Position numbers and translations under genes: made by a program. DNA of 64,000 bases from CAWHNT01 sp963830775 (GTDB lineage Bacteria; Pseudomonadota; Alphaproteobacteria; Geminicoccales; Geminicoccaceae): assembly GCA_963830775.1 (NCBI GenBank), contig CAWHNT010000031.1:50604-114603 (forward strand), read 5' to 3'. Below are positions 52,150-61,051 of this stretch, one piece after another (position 1 is the first letter of the stretch; every line of letters begins with the position of its first letter). Below the pieces are notes generated by a model. It made no database searches. It saw nothing but the letters and a program-made list of their open reading frames with translations, and was not told the origin of the DNA.

Positions 52150-53031
52150 TCAGCCGCCCCTGCGGCCGGTCCGGGCCGTGTTGCCTTCACCTTCCAGGGG
52201 CCAGCCACCTTGCGCCCGCAGCTCGGCCCGGAGCTGGAGCATGTCCCGCCACGCCAGCCGCTTGTGCAGGGGCTGGCGGAGCAGGTAGGCCGGGTGGAAG
52301 ATCACGAAGGTCGGCACGGGCTCACCGCCATCGGCCGGCCGGTAGACGAACTTGCGCCCGCGCAGCTTGCCCACCCCATCCTTGAGGTCGAGCAGCACGC
52401 GCGCCGCCACCCCGCCCACCGAGACCAGGAGGCGCGGCCGCAGGAGCTCGATCTGGCGCTCCAGGAATGGCAGGCAGGTCGCGAGCTCGGAGGAGGTGGG
52501 CGAGCGGTTGCCGGGTGGGCGCCAGTAGATCAGGTTGGTGATGTAGGTGTCGGAGCGGGCGAGCCCGACCGCCGCCAGCATCCGGTCCAGGAGCTGGCCG
52601 CTGGGACCGACGAAAGGCTTGCCTTGCCGGTCCTCCTCGGCACCCGGGGCCTCGCCCACCAGCATCAGCGACGCCGCACGGTTGCCGTCGGCGAAGCAGA
52701 GCCGGGTCGCGGTCTCGGCGAGCGGGCAGCCCTCGAACGTCGTGAGCGCCCGCTCCAGCTCGTCGAGGCTGCGGCAGGACTGGGCCAGCGCCCGGGCCGA
52801 GGCGACGCTGAGGGGCTCCATCCGCGCCGAGGCTGCTGCCGCCCGGGAGGAAGGGAGAGGCTCGGCCGAGGCGGGCCCGGACAGGAGCGGGGCCGGGATG
52901 GCAGGCGGCGAGAGCCGGTCGCGCGGCACGTCGTCGACGCAGTCCAGCACGCCCATCCTGAGATACCAGTCGGCCCAGGCGGCGATGCCTTGGCTCGCAG
53001 GTAGCTCGGTATGGTTTGGCTGGCCTGTCAT
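52150..53031 (-). CDS. Uracil-DNA glycosylase, family 4-like without the Fe-S cysteines
   Basis: 293 aa. GEAPGAEEDRQGKPFVGPSGQLLDRML is the family 4 water-activating motif, WRPPGNRSPTSSEL the uracil pocket and FHPAYLLRQP the DNA-contact His motif. The Cys of the usual KCRPPGNR is Trp here, and only one Cys of the N-terminal pair is present (EGCPLAE), so the 4Fe-4S cluster is probably absent. A Pro/Ala-rich N-terminal 90 residues precede the fold. It removes uracil from DNA. Confidence 0.85.
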   Translation of the reverse strand: MTGQPNHTELPASQGIAAWADWYLRMGVLDCVDDVPRDRLSPPAIPAPLLSGPASAEPLPSSRAAAASARMEPLSVASARALAQSCRSLDELERALTTFEGCPLAETATRLCFADGNRAASLMLVGEAPGAEEDRQGKPFVGPSGQLLDRMLAAVGLARSDTYITNLIYWRPPGNRSPTSSELATCLPFLERQIELLRPRLLVSVGGVAARVLLDLKDGVGKLRGRKFVYRPADGGEPVPTFVIFHPAYLLRQPLHKRLAWRDMLQLRAELRAQGGWPLEGEGNTARTGRRGG

Positions 53032-53241
53032 GTTCCAGTGTCTTGCGGCGTGCTGCTCTGCTCAGGCATGCCTCCCGCGACCCTCGCGGGCCTGCGGAAG
53101 AGCTGCGGTCTGCTTGGCGCGACCCTTCGCTGGAGAAGGCGAGCCGCCTTGCGGCAAGGCTCAACGGGTTCAGGGGCGGGCGGGGCCCTGCGTCCTGCCT
53201 TCGATCTCGCTCCTAATTGCTGGCCTGCCGGCGACCGTTGC

Positions 53242-53445
53242 TCAAAGCACCCGGTACGGCATGGGCTTGCCGCCGCGGTCCAGGATCAGCTTGCCGCTCT
53301 CGTCCTGCGCCGCTATGAACCGGCCATGGCCGACCGCCGTGCCGACATAGAGCACCGGCTTGATCTTCTTGCCCTCGTACGTCTTGGCCTGCTGTGCCGG
53401 CCCGCGCGCCGTGGGGTCGTTCTTGCTCTTCGACGTCTTGAGCAT
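53242..53445 (-). CDS. 67-aa conserved hypothetical protein
   Basis: A small basic protein with a Lys/Ser/Thr-rich start (MLKTSKSKNDPTARG) and a compact beta-like body KPVLYVGTAVGHGRFIAAQDESGKLILDRGGKPMPYR. GGAG lies 8 nt before ATG 53445. The body reads like a genuine folded domain rather than a GC shadow, but I do not recognise the family. It is divergent from the TPR-ispE operon. The 210 bp after its stop contain nothing identified. Confidence 0.6.
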   Translation of the reverse strand: MLKTSKSKNDPTARGPAQQAKTYEGKKIKPVLYVGTAVGHGRFIAAQDESGKLILDRGGKPMPYRVL

Positions 53446-53589
53446 CCTGCCCGCTCCGAGTGATAGTGGCTGGCGACCTGCCCCCTGCCGCGGGCACCCG
53501 TGCCAAGGTCGGCGTTCTTTGACGTGCGCAGGTGGCGGCGTCAAGCCCGAAGCAGCCGGCTGCTGGCCGCACCGCCGAGGATGATCCCG

Positions 53590-55377
53590 ATGCAAGCTTC
53601 CCCAAGAGCCCGGCGGTGCGATGGCAGGAGGCTGCTGGCAGCGGCCCTGGCACCGGCCCTGATGGCGCTCTCGCTGGGTGCCTGCGCCGCCGAGCCACCG
53701 GCCTCGCTGCCGTTCGTGAGCCGGGCCTTCGCCACCAACTTCTCCTCCGAGCCGGGCGGCGGCCCGCCGATCGAGGGCGGCAGTGCGGCCGGCAGCTATC
53801 TGGTCGGCCGCTTCGCGATCGAGAGCGGCGACTATGCGGCGGCCGCCGAGAGCCTGGACCGGGCGCTGGCGGCCGATCCCGAGAACCTCGACCTCCGCCG
53901 GCAGGTGTTCCTGCTCCGCCTCGCCAACGGCGACGACGAGCGGGCGCTGGCGGCCGCGGCCTCGCTGGTCGAGATCGACGCCGGTGCGGACGAGCCACTC
54001 CTCCTCCTGGCCCTCGACCGCGTGCGTGCCGGCAAGCACGCGCAGGCGCGCGACCTCCTGGAGCGGGTGAGCGAGCGGGGTGCCACGGGCCTGGTCCTGC
54101 CGGTGCTCGACGCCTGGGCCGCGTTCGGTGCCGGCGACGTCAAGGGGGCGCTGGCCAAGATCGGCGGGGAGAGCTCGGAGCAGCCGCTCTATCTGCTCCG
54201 CCGCTACCATCGCGCCCTGATGCTGGAGCTGAGCCGGCGGCCGGCCGAGGCCGCCCCGCTGCTTGAAGGCGAGGCCGGGCGCCCGGGCGGGGCACCCTTG
54301 CGCATCACCCAGAGCCTGGCCCAGGTCCGCCTGGACCAGGGCAACCGCGACGGTGCTCTCAAGGTGATCACCGACGCGCAAGCGGCGAGCCCGCAGGACC
54401 CGCAGCTGGCAGCCCTGCGCGCGGCCCTGGAGAACGGCAAGCGGCTGGTGCCGGTGGCCGACGCGCGCACCGGCATGGCCGACGCGCTGGTGGGCGTGGC
54501 CGAGGCGCTGCTCGACCAGCAGGCGAGCGCCCAGGCCCTGCTCCTGGCCCGCATGGCCGAGTTCCTGGCCCCCGAGATGGGCGACACCCGCCTCCTGGTC
54601 GGCCGCGTCCTGCTCGACCAGGGCAACGCGGCGGCCGGCGCGGAGGCCCTGGCCAGCATCCCCGACGAGAGCCCGCAATCCTGGGCCGGCCGCCTGCTGC
54701 GGGCCGGTGCGCTCCGCGAGCTCGGCCGCACCGACGAGGCGATCGCCCTGCTGCGCGGCATGGCGGCCGAGCGCCCGCAGCGCACCGACGCGCTCGTGGC
54801 GCTGGGCGACCTGCTGCGCCGCGACGAGCGCTTCGCCGATGCCGAGAAGGCCTATGGCGAAGCCCTGCAGCGGCTGGGCACCGCCGGTGCCGAGAGCTGG
54901 CGCCTGCTCTACGCGCGGGGCATGTCGCTGGAGCGCCTGCAGCGCTGGGACGAGGCCGAGGTGGCGCTGCAGCGGGCCTTGGAGCTGCAGCCGGACCAGC
55001 CGCTGGTGCTCAACTATCTGGGCTACAGCTGGGTCGACCGGGGCAAGAACCTGGATCAGGCCAAGGCCATGCTGCACAAGGCGGTCGAGCTCAAGCCCGA
55101 CGACGGCTATATCGTCGACAGCCTGGGCTGGGCCTACTACCGCCTGGGCGAGTTCGACAAGGCTGCCACCTATCTCGAGCGGGCGGTGGAGATCGAGCCC
55201 GGCGACCCGGTGATCAACGACCATCTGGGCGACGCCTACTGGCGGGTCGGCCGGGTGCGCGAGGCCCGCTTCCAGTGGCAGCGCGCCTTGAGCTTCAAGC
55301 CCGAGCCCGACGTGGCGAGCCAGATCCAGGCCAAGCTCGACCGCGGCCTGCCGGCGGACGAAGCCAAGCGTGGCTGA
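53590..55377 (+). CDS. TPR-repeat lipoprotein-like protein upstream of ispE
   Basis: 595 aa from ATG 53590 (GAGG 9 nt upstream; ATG 53581 also in frame). The N-terminal hydrophobic helix ends in LSLGACA, a lipobox-like signal. The rest is a long array of tetratricopeptide repeats; the last three (about 440-570, with LNYLGYSWVDRGKNLDQAKAML and IVDSLGWAYYRLGEFDKAATYLERAVEIEPGDPVINDHLGDAYWRVGR) are canonical. This TPR-ispE pairing is usual in alphaproteobacteria. A scaffold role in the envelope is likely. It overlaps ispE by 8 bp. Confidence 0.88.
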   Translation: MQASPRARRCDGRRLLAAALAPALMALSLGACAAEPPASLPFVSRAFATNFSSEPGGGPPIEGGSAAGSYLVGRFAIESGDYAAAAESLDRALAADPENLDLRRQVFLLRLANGDDERALAAAASLVEIDAGADEPLLLLALDRVRAGKHAQARDLLERVSERGATGLVLPVLDAWAAFGAGDVKGALAKIGGESSEQPLYLLRRYHRALMLELSRRPAEAAPLLEGEAGRPGGAPLRITQSLAQVRLDQGNRDGALKVITDAQAASPQDPQLAALRAALENGKRLVPVADARTGMADALVGVAEALLDQQASAQALLLARMAEFLAPEMGDTRLLVGRVLLDQGNAAAGAEALASIPDESPQSWAGRLLRAGALRELGRTDEAIALLRGMAAERPQRTDALVALGDLLRRDERFADAEKAYGEALQRLGTAGAESWRLLYARGMSLERLQRWDEAEVALQRALELQPDQPLVLNYLGYSWVDRGKNLDQAKAMLHKAVELKPDDGYIVDSLGWAYYRLGEFDKAATYLERAVEIEPGDPVINDHLGDAYWRVGRVREARFQWQRALSFKPEPDVASQIQAKLDRGLPADEAKRG

Positions 55378-56236
55378 GCCGCTCACCGTAGCGGCACCGG
55401 CCAAGCTCAATCTCGACCTCCTGGTCCAGGGCCGCCGCCCGGACGGCTACCACGAGCTCGACAGCCTGGTCGTGTTCACGGAGCTGGCGGACCGCCTGAC
55501 GCTGGAGCCGGCGGCGGAGCTGAGCCTTGCGGTGAGCGGGCCTTTTTCGGGCGAGCTGCCGGAGCCGGAGGCCAATCTCGTCCTCCGCGCCGCCAAGCGG
55601 CTGGCGGAGGCGGCCGGCATCGGTGCGGGCGCCCGTCTCCACCTCGAGAAGCACATCCCGATCGCCGCCGGCCTGGGCGGCGGCTCGACTGATGCCGCCG
55701 CAGCTTTGCATGGCTTGGTCCAGCTGTGGGGCCTCAAGCTCGGCCAGACCGAGTTGCGCGAGCTGGCCCTCCCGCTGGGCGCCGATCTCCCTGTCTGTCT
55801 CTACGGCCAACCGGCGCGGGTGCGCGGCCTGGGCGAGCGGCTCGACCCGATCCGCGGACTGCCCGAGCTCCCGCTGGTACTGGTCAACCCCGGCCGCCCG
55901 GTGCCGACCGGGGCCGTCTTTGCCGGCCTCGACTCCGCAGGGGTTCCATCAGTCCGGACGGAAGGCCTGCCCAGCCACCCGTCCCTGGCCCAACTTGCCG
56001 TCTGGCTCGGCCGCAGTCGCAATGACCTTGAGCCACCGGCGATGGCGCTCGAGCCCGCCATCGCCGAGACGCTCGCGGCCCTGCGCGCAAACCCGGAGTG
56101 CCTCGTCGCCCGCATGTCGGGCAGCGGGGCCACCTGCTTCGGCCTCTTCCCGAGCCGGGAGGTAGCACTGCGAGCGGCAGAGGCCATTCGCGTTGGACGA
56201 GCGGGCTGGTGGATCGTTCCGACTTCCGCCTGCTGA
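55370..56236 (+). CDS. ispE: 4-diphosphocytidyl-2-C-methyl-D-erythritol kinase
   Basis: 288 aa, GTG start within the TPR gene. GHMP kinase motifs are APAKLNLDLLVQGRRPDGYHELDSL, the ATP loop HIPIAAGLGGGSTDAAAAL, GADLPVCLYG (catalytic Asp) and MSGSGATCFGLF. It phosphorylates CDP-ME in the non-mevalonate isoprenoid pathway. Confidence 0.96.
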   Translation: MAEPLTVAAPAKLNLDLLVQGRRPDGYHELDSLVVFTELADRLTLEPAAELSLAVSGPFSGELPEPEANLVLRAAKRLAEAAGIGAGARLHLEKHIPIAAGLGGGSTDAAAALHGLVQLWGLKLGQTELRELALPLGADLPVCLYGQPARVRGLGERLDPIRGLPELPLVLVNPGRPVPTGAVFAGLDSAGVPSVRTEGLPSHPSLAQLAVWLGRSRNDLEPPAMALEPAIAETLAALRANPECLVARMSGSGATCFGLFPSREVALRAAEAIRVGRAGWWIVPTSAC

Positions 56237-56261
56237 TGGCTGCGGAAGGCAACGCCATTCC

Positions 56262-56289
56262 TTGCGGTGTGTGACAGATCGGCTTATCT
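56262..56289 (+). promoter_or_regulatory. Candidate promoter of the PIN toxin pair
   Basis: TTGCGG (56262-56267) and TTATCT (56284-56289) separated by 16 bp, just upstream of the antitoxin-like gene. Transcription would begin near 56296, which favours the GTG 56315 start with its GGAGGT Shine-Dalgarno. Confidence 0.45.
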
Positions 56290-56314
56290 CGCACACATGA
56301 CCATGGAGGTGGAT

Positions 56315-56614
56315 GTGGCGACCACGAGGCGAGCCGAGCGGGGGCCGCGTCCCGCCACAGCCATGCCGGTCCCGGCCGGGGTTGCCGCAGCCCTGGAAGA
56401 TGCCCATCGGGCAGGCCTGCTCGACGGCGAGAGGACGGAGCATGTGAGCTTCCGGGCGCCGCCGGCGCTGGTCGAGGCTGCGAAGCGGAAGACCGGCATC
56501 GACTCGCCGACCGAGCTCGGGATCGTGGCGCTGGCGATGCTGGCGCAGCCGCGATCCGGTGGCAGATTTCATGCGGCGTACCCGCGGGCGGCTCGGGAAG
56601 ACCCACACGCTTGA
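56315..56614 (+). CDS. Probable antitoxin partner of the PIN-domain protein
   Basis: 99 aa from GTG 56315 (GGAGGTGG immediately upstream); ATG 56297 and 56303 are in-frame alternatives. The body VSFRAPPALVEAAKRKTGIDSPTELGIVALAMLAQP resembles a short beta strand followed by two helices, as in ribbon-helix-helix antitoxins. Its stop overlaps the TTG of the PIN gene. Antitoxin function is inferred from position and this pattern. Confidence 0.6.
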   Translation: MATTRRAERGPRPATAMPVPAGVAAALEDAHRAGLLDGERTEHVSFRAPPALVEAAKRKTGIDSPTELGIVALAMLAQPRSGGRFHAAYPRAAREDPHA

Positions 56615-57171
56615 CTATTGACCTCGACGGCGCGCTGCGCCGGCGCAAGCCGGATCGCTGGCGCCGCCAGATTGCCAGGAGGCCGCTCTCCGCCCTCGTG
56701 GCGGCAGCCGACATCGTGTCATCCGGCCGCCCTGCACTCGTCCCCGACACGAACGTCTACATCATGGCGGCCGCAGACACGCTGCCGCTGGCGGCCGCTC
56801 TCCTGCTCGAGCGAGCCCTTCTGTTTCATTGCGCCGTATGCCTGGCGGAACTCACCGTCGGAATTGCGAACGCCAACCCGGCAGTGCCCGGATGGAGCGG
56901 GATCCGCGATCACTACGCCGAGCTCTTCAGCCAGATACCTGAGAGCCGTCTCCTTGTTCCGGACGCGCAGGTTTGGGTCGAAGCCGGGCTCGTGGCGGGC
57001 ACGCTCGCCCGGGTCCAAGGCTTCCAGCCGCATCAGCGCAAGGAATGCCTCAACGATGCGGCGATCTTCCTGACTGCTGCCAGGGCAGGGCTTCCGGTCC
57101 TGACTGCGAACACGCTCGAGTTCGATCTCATCCAGCAGATCGCGCCGGAGGGCCGGTTCATCCATTTCTGA
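56611..57171 (+). CDS. PIN-domain protein, VapC-like toxin
   Basis: 186 aa, TTG start overlapping the upstream stop (TTGA). The PIN domain begins late, at about residue 45, with LVPDTNVYI (first Asp), then CLAELTVGI (Glu), NDAAIFLTAARAGLPVLTAN (Asp plus final strand) and FDLIQQ. About 45 Arg-rich residues precede it, longer than a minimal VapC. PIN toxins are Mg2+-dependent ribonucleases that cut tRNA or rRNA. The active-site acidic residues are present. Confidence 0.78.
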   Translation: MTIDLDGALRRRKPDRWRRQIARRPLSALVAAADIVSSGRPALVPDTNVYIMAAADTLPLAAALLLERALLFHCAVCLAELTVGIANANPAVPGWSGIRDHYAELFSQIPESRLLVPDAQVWVEAGLVAGTLARVQGFQPHQRKECLNDAAIFLTAARAGLPVLTANTLEFDLIQQIAPEGRFIHF

Positions 57172-57184
57172 GGCTTGGACAGCC

Positions 57185-57922
57185 ATGATCCAGACCTTCA
57201 CCGACTTCGGCCATGCCGGCCCCTATCTCGGCGAGATGGAGGCCGTGCTCCGCAGGCTGGCGCCCGAGGTGCCGGTCGTGAACCTCATGGCCGAGGCACC
57301 CGCCTTCGGGCCCAGGCCCTCGGCCTATCTCCTGGCAGCCTTGTGCGAGCGGGTCCCCGCAGGCGATGTCGTCCTGGCCGTGGTCGATCCGGGCGTCGGC
57401 GGCGAACGCGCGCCGGTCGCCGTGGAGGCCGATGGCCGCTGGCTGGTCGGCCCGGACAACGGGCTGTTCGAGCTGGTCGTCCGCCGTGCCCGGACTGTCC
57501 GTGCCCATGCGATCGTCTGGCGACCGCAGGTGCTGTCCTCGAGCTTCCACGGCCGCGATCTCTTCGCCCCGATCGCGGCCCGGCTCGCCCGCAGCCGCCG
57601 CGACGGCCTCGCCCCGACGACGCTGACCCGCCACCCCGACTGGCCCGACGAGCTGGCCGAGGTCGCCCATGTCGACGGCTACGGCAATGCGATGACCGGC
57701 CTTCGGGCCACGGCCCTGTCGCCGCAAGCCGCCCTCATCGCCGGCGACCACCGTCTCACCTATGCGGCCACCTTCAGCTCGGTGCCGGCAGGCCAGCCAT
57801 TCTGGTACGCCAACAGCAGCGGCCTCGCCGAGATCGCCTGCAACGGCGGGAGTGCTGCCGAAGCGCTCGGCCTGAAGGTCGGCACGCCGGTTGTCAGCGA
57901 CGCCGCCGATCCCTTATTCTGA
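57185..57922 (+). CDS. SAM hydrolase / SAM hydroxide adenosyltransferase (DUF62)
   Basis: 245 aa. QTFTDFGHAGPYLGEMEAVL, VDPGVGGERAPVAVEADGRWLVGPDNGLF, SSSFHGRDLFAPIAARLA and HVDGYGNAMTGL are the duf62/fluorinase motifs, including Asp, Arg and His of the water-activating triad (D-R-H) rather than the fluorinase loop. It should convert SAM to adenosine and methionine. It is followed directly by the damaged tRNA-Gln. Confidence 0.88.
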   Translation: MIQTFTDFGHAGPYLGEMEAVLRRLAPEVPVVNLMAEAPAFGPRPSAYLLAALCERVPAGDVVLAVVDPGVGGERAPVAVEADGRWLVGPDNGLFELVVRRARTVRAHAIVWRPQVLSSSFHGRDLFAPIAARLARSRRDGLAPTTLTRHPDWPDELAEVAHVDGYGNAMTGLRATALSPQAALIAGDHRLTYAATFSSVPAGQPFWYANSSGLAEIACNGGSAAEALGLKVGTPVVSDAADPLF

Positions 57923-57928
57923 CCCTGT

Positions 57929-57988
57929 TGGGGCGTCGCCAAGCGGTAAGGCAGCGGACTTTGGATCCGCCATCCGCAGGTTCCTGCC
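57929..57988 (+). tRNA. tRNA-Gln (TTG), 3' part lost
   Basis: The 5' acceptor strand TGGGGCG, the D arm, the anticodon arm GCGGA-CTTTGGA-TCCGC with anticodon TTG, and the variable loop are intact. In the T arm GCAGGTTC is followed at once by CTGCC, so the T-loop GAATC is missing, and the expected 3' strand CGCCCCA is replaced by unrelated sequence. The molecule could not fold fully or be charged. It sits at the border of the CRISPR-Cas region, where an integration event or deletion may have cut the 3' end. Confidence 0.7.
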
Positions 57989-58475
57989 CTAGCTACAAGA
58001 TCCAACAGGGTGACGTCAGCCAAGATTGTGCCTCGCTGGCTGTGGCTACCCCGGACGGCAACCACATGGCAACCTGCGCGTCCAAAGTCGGACATCTGAC
58101 GGTCAGCTCTGTGCTGCTAGGTCGACCACCCGCGCATCGGCTCGGAGCCCTTGCCCCGGGGGAGCACCACTCCCCCCGTATTTCCAAAAGGGGGGCTTAT
58201 CCTCGGCGTGAGGGGGCGCGTAGACATCGGACCATGCTATCAAGCCGGGCCAGGATGGGTTCGGTCCCTTGCGCTAAGCCTTGTCGCTTCTACGCATCAG
58301 AGCGGTTCCGGAAGCTGGCTGTCGTTTCCTGGGCGGCGGACCTGTCGTGCCTGCCAATACCCCGCCTGTGTCGGGAGCAAGAAAGCACATCGAGGCCCGG
58401 GTTGGTCGCGCCTAAGCTGGCGCTCTGTGCGAAAGAGCACAGACCATGCTGGCTGCCGACGGCCATACCAGAGGC
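57989..58475 (+). other. Gap before cas3 with overlapping, mutually exclusive hairpins
   Basis: About 490 bp with no convincing gene. At 58158-58195 a stem GGGGGAG/CTCCCCC (loop CACCA) shares its C-run with a second stem, CCCCCC (58172-58177) with GGGGGG (58190-58195), loop of 12 nt. Only one can form at a time, as in an attenuator. The rest lacks repeats; I found no copy of a type I-E CRISPR repeat. Confidence 0.4.
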
Positions 58476-61046
58476 ATGCAGGGCAGGCCGGCATTTGGTG
58501 ATCTCGGGGCAAATTCCGGGACGAGGCGAAGCCGGCGGCCCGGCGTGGCACCCGCTCCTTGATCACTGCGCTGATGTCGCCTGCACGCTGGAGGCGCTGC
58601 TCCGGCAGCCGGTGGTCCGTAGGCGCTTGGCTCGCGCCGGCGGTCTCGATCACCTGGACGACGCGCAGGTGGCACGGCTGTGCTTCCTCGCCTTCCTGCA
58701 TGATCTGGGCAAGTGCAGCCTAGGCTTTCGGGCCAAGGCGGTCCCGGCACTCGGGCCGCCCAGCGGCCATCTCGCGGCGCTGAAGCCGCTATGGGAGAAA
58801 GGGCCCGAGTTCGCCGCCTTCCTGCGCGCCATCGAGGCTGAGCAGGTGAACGCCTGGGCCGGCGAGGCGGCGGGTGCCTTGATGATCGCCGTCTTCGCGC
58901 ATCATGGGCGCACGCCCGACCTCGACTACAGCCAAGGTTCCGATACAGGCCTGCTCGCCGGCTGGACCGGCCGCGACCGCGAGCCGTTCCAGTGCCTGGA
59001 GGAGCTCGTAGCCACCGGCCGCCGCATCTTCGCGGCCGCCTTCGACGATGGCCCGCCGCTGCCCATCGCACCGCCTTTGCAGCACCTGTTCGCCGGACTG
59101 CTCATGCTGGCCGACTGGCTGGGCTCCTCGGACGAGTCGACGCGCTTCCCCTACACGGAGCCCGGCGATCCACCGCGCGAGACCTTCGTGCGCGGCCGCG
59201 CACCTGAGGTGCTGCGCGCCGTCGGCCTGACACCGCCCGCCCGGCCCGATCCCCTGCCGGGCTTCGAGCGCCAATTCGGCTTCCAGCCCCGCGCGGCCCA
59301 GGTGGGGATCGACCTGCTACCCCTTCCTGACGAGCGCGAGGGCTCGGTCGTACTGCTGGAAGCCGAGACCGGCTCGGGCAAGACGGAAGCTGCCCTGCGT
59401 TGGGCCAGCCGGCTGATCGACAGGGGTCTGGTCGACGGCTGCTTCTTCGCCGTGCCGCTCAGGAGCGCTGCGGTGCAGCTTCACCAGCGCATGCAGCGCT
59501 GGCTGGACCGGACCTACGGCCAGGGTGCCGTCGAGGCGCTGCTGGCCGTGCCGGGCTATTTCCGTATGGGCGAGGCGGAAGGCAGAGCGCTGCCGGACTT
59601 CGCCGTGCAGTGGACCGACGACGAGACGAGCGACCGTCGTCACGCCCGCTGGGCGGCCGAGCACCCCAAGCGCTATGCGGCCGCCAATTTCGCTGTTGGC
59701 ACCATCGACCAAGCCCTGCTCGGCGCTCTCCAGGTCCGCCACGCCCACCTGCGCGCCTCCTGCCTGGTGCGCCACCTGCTGGTGATCGACGAGGTCCACG
59801 CCAGCGATGTCTACATGACAGCGCTGACCGGGCGGCTGCTCGACCTGTTTCGCGCCTGCGGCGGCCATGTTCTGCTGATGTCGGCGACCTTGGGTGCCGC
59901 TAGCCGCACCCGCTTGGTGGAGCGACAGACAAGGCCGCCACCGTTCGACCGGTGCGTCGGCGTCGCCTACCCGCGGCTCACTGCCAGCTACGCGCCGCCA
60001 CTCGACCTGCCAGAGAGGGCAAGGGCAAAACTGTCGAGCTCCAGCCGCTAGGCATCATGGGCGACACCACCGCTGTCGCCTCCCTGGTCGCCCAGGCGGC
60101 ACGGACCGGGGCACGGGTCCTGGTCCTGCGCAACACGGTGCGAGCCGCTATCGAGACCCAGATAGCTCTGGAGGCGGCGCTGGGCGGGGACCATCCCGCA
60201 CACTTCCGGGTAGGCGGGATCCCGACCCTGCACCATGGCCGGTTCGCGGCGGAGGATCGGCGCATGCTCGACGAGGCGGTCGCCGGGCGCTTCCACAAGG
60301 ACGGAGCGAACGGGCCAGCGGTCGTGGTCGCCACCCAGACCCTGGAGCAATCGCTCGACCTGGACGGGGACCTGCTCGTCACCGACCTGTGCCCCATTGA
60401 CGTGCTCCTGCAGCGCATCGGTCGGCTGCATCGCCACTCCCGAGGGCGCCCATCGGGCTTCACGACGGCCCGCTGCCTTGTGCTGGTGCCCGAGGACGGG
60501 GATTTGGAGCCGAGGCTGACGCGGGCGCAGGACGGGATCGGCCCCGAGCGCGCCTACGCCAACGTGCTCGCGGTCGAGGCGACGCGGCGGATGATCGAGG
60601 GCGGCACACGCTGGACCATTCCGCACGATAACCGGAGACTGGTGGAAGAGGGAACGCATCCGGAACAGCTCGAGGCGCTGGCCGGCGCCCGCGACACGGC
60701 CTGGTTCCGCTACTGGCAGGAGTATGTCGGCCGCGAGATGCAGGTCAGGAGCCACGGCAGGGACGTGAGCCTGGACTTCCACCAGCCGTTCGACGCGATC
60801 CGCTGGCCGGATGCAGCCGAGCGCATCGCTACCCGCCTCGGCGCCGCCGATCTCCTGCTGCCGCTCGACCGCCCGCTCACGTCACCCTTCGGTGCTCTGC
60901 TCACTCACCTGAAACTCCCGCGCTGGATGGCGCCGGACGATCTGCCGGCCGAGCCGATCTTGACGGTGGGGGATGATGGCGGGCTCGGGCTCAAGGACCG
61001 ACGGTACGTCTATGATCGGCTCGGGCTTCAGCAAAGGTCAGCGTAG
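58476..61046 (+). CDS. cas3: CRISPR-associated helicase-nuclease Cas3, type I-E (three frameshifts)
   Basis: About 857 aa when three single-base deletions (near 58505, 58541 and 60015) are restored. The start ATG 58476 reads into FGDL(W)GKFRDEAKP, then AWHPLLDHCADVA. The HD nuclease residues are in HPLLDH, FLHDLGK and FAHHGR. The helicase has ETGSGKTEAAL (Walker A), LLVIDEVHASD (DEAH-type box), LMSATLG and the C-terminal VATQTLEQSLDLDGD...LLQRIGRLHRH. It degrades Cascade-bound DNA. The reading frame upstream happens to be open, so the exact start is uncertain. All motifs are intact apart from the indels. Confidence 0.88.
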
Positions 61047-61051
61047 GATCC

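Noticed and set aside
53242..55410. 722-aa minus-strand ORF antisense to the TPR gene
   Set aside because: Composition (Ala/Leu/Gly/Arg/Gln/His with no motif) is a third-position GC shadow of the TPR gene; only its last 67 residues form a plausible separate protein.
58140..58200. Possible CRISPR repeat (GGGGGAGCACCAC-like sequence)
   Set aside because: Occurs once, does not fit the usual I-E repeat pattern, and no spaced copies are present in the window.
57175..58475. Open frame continuing from before the SAM hydrolase into cas3
   Set aside because: The upstream part is out of frame with the SAM hydrolase and crosses the tRNA; it is open by chance and shows no Cas3 homology before about 58550.
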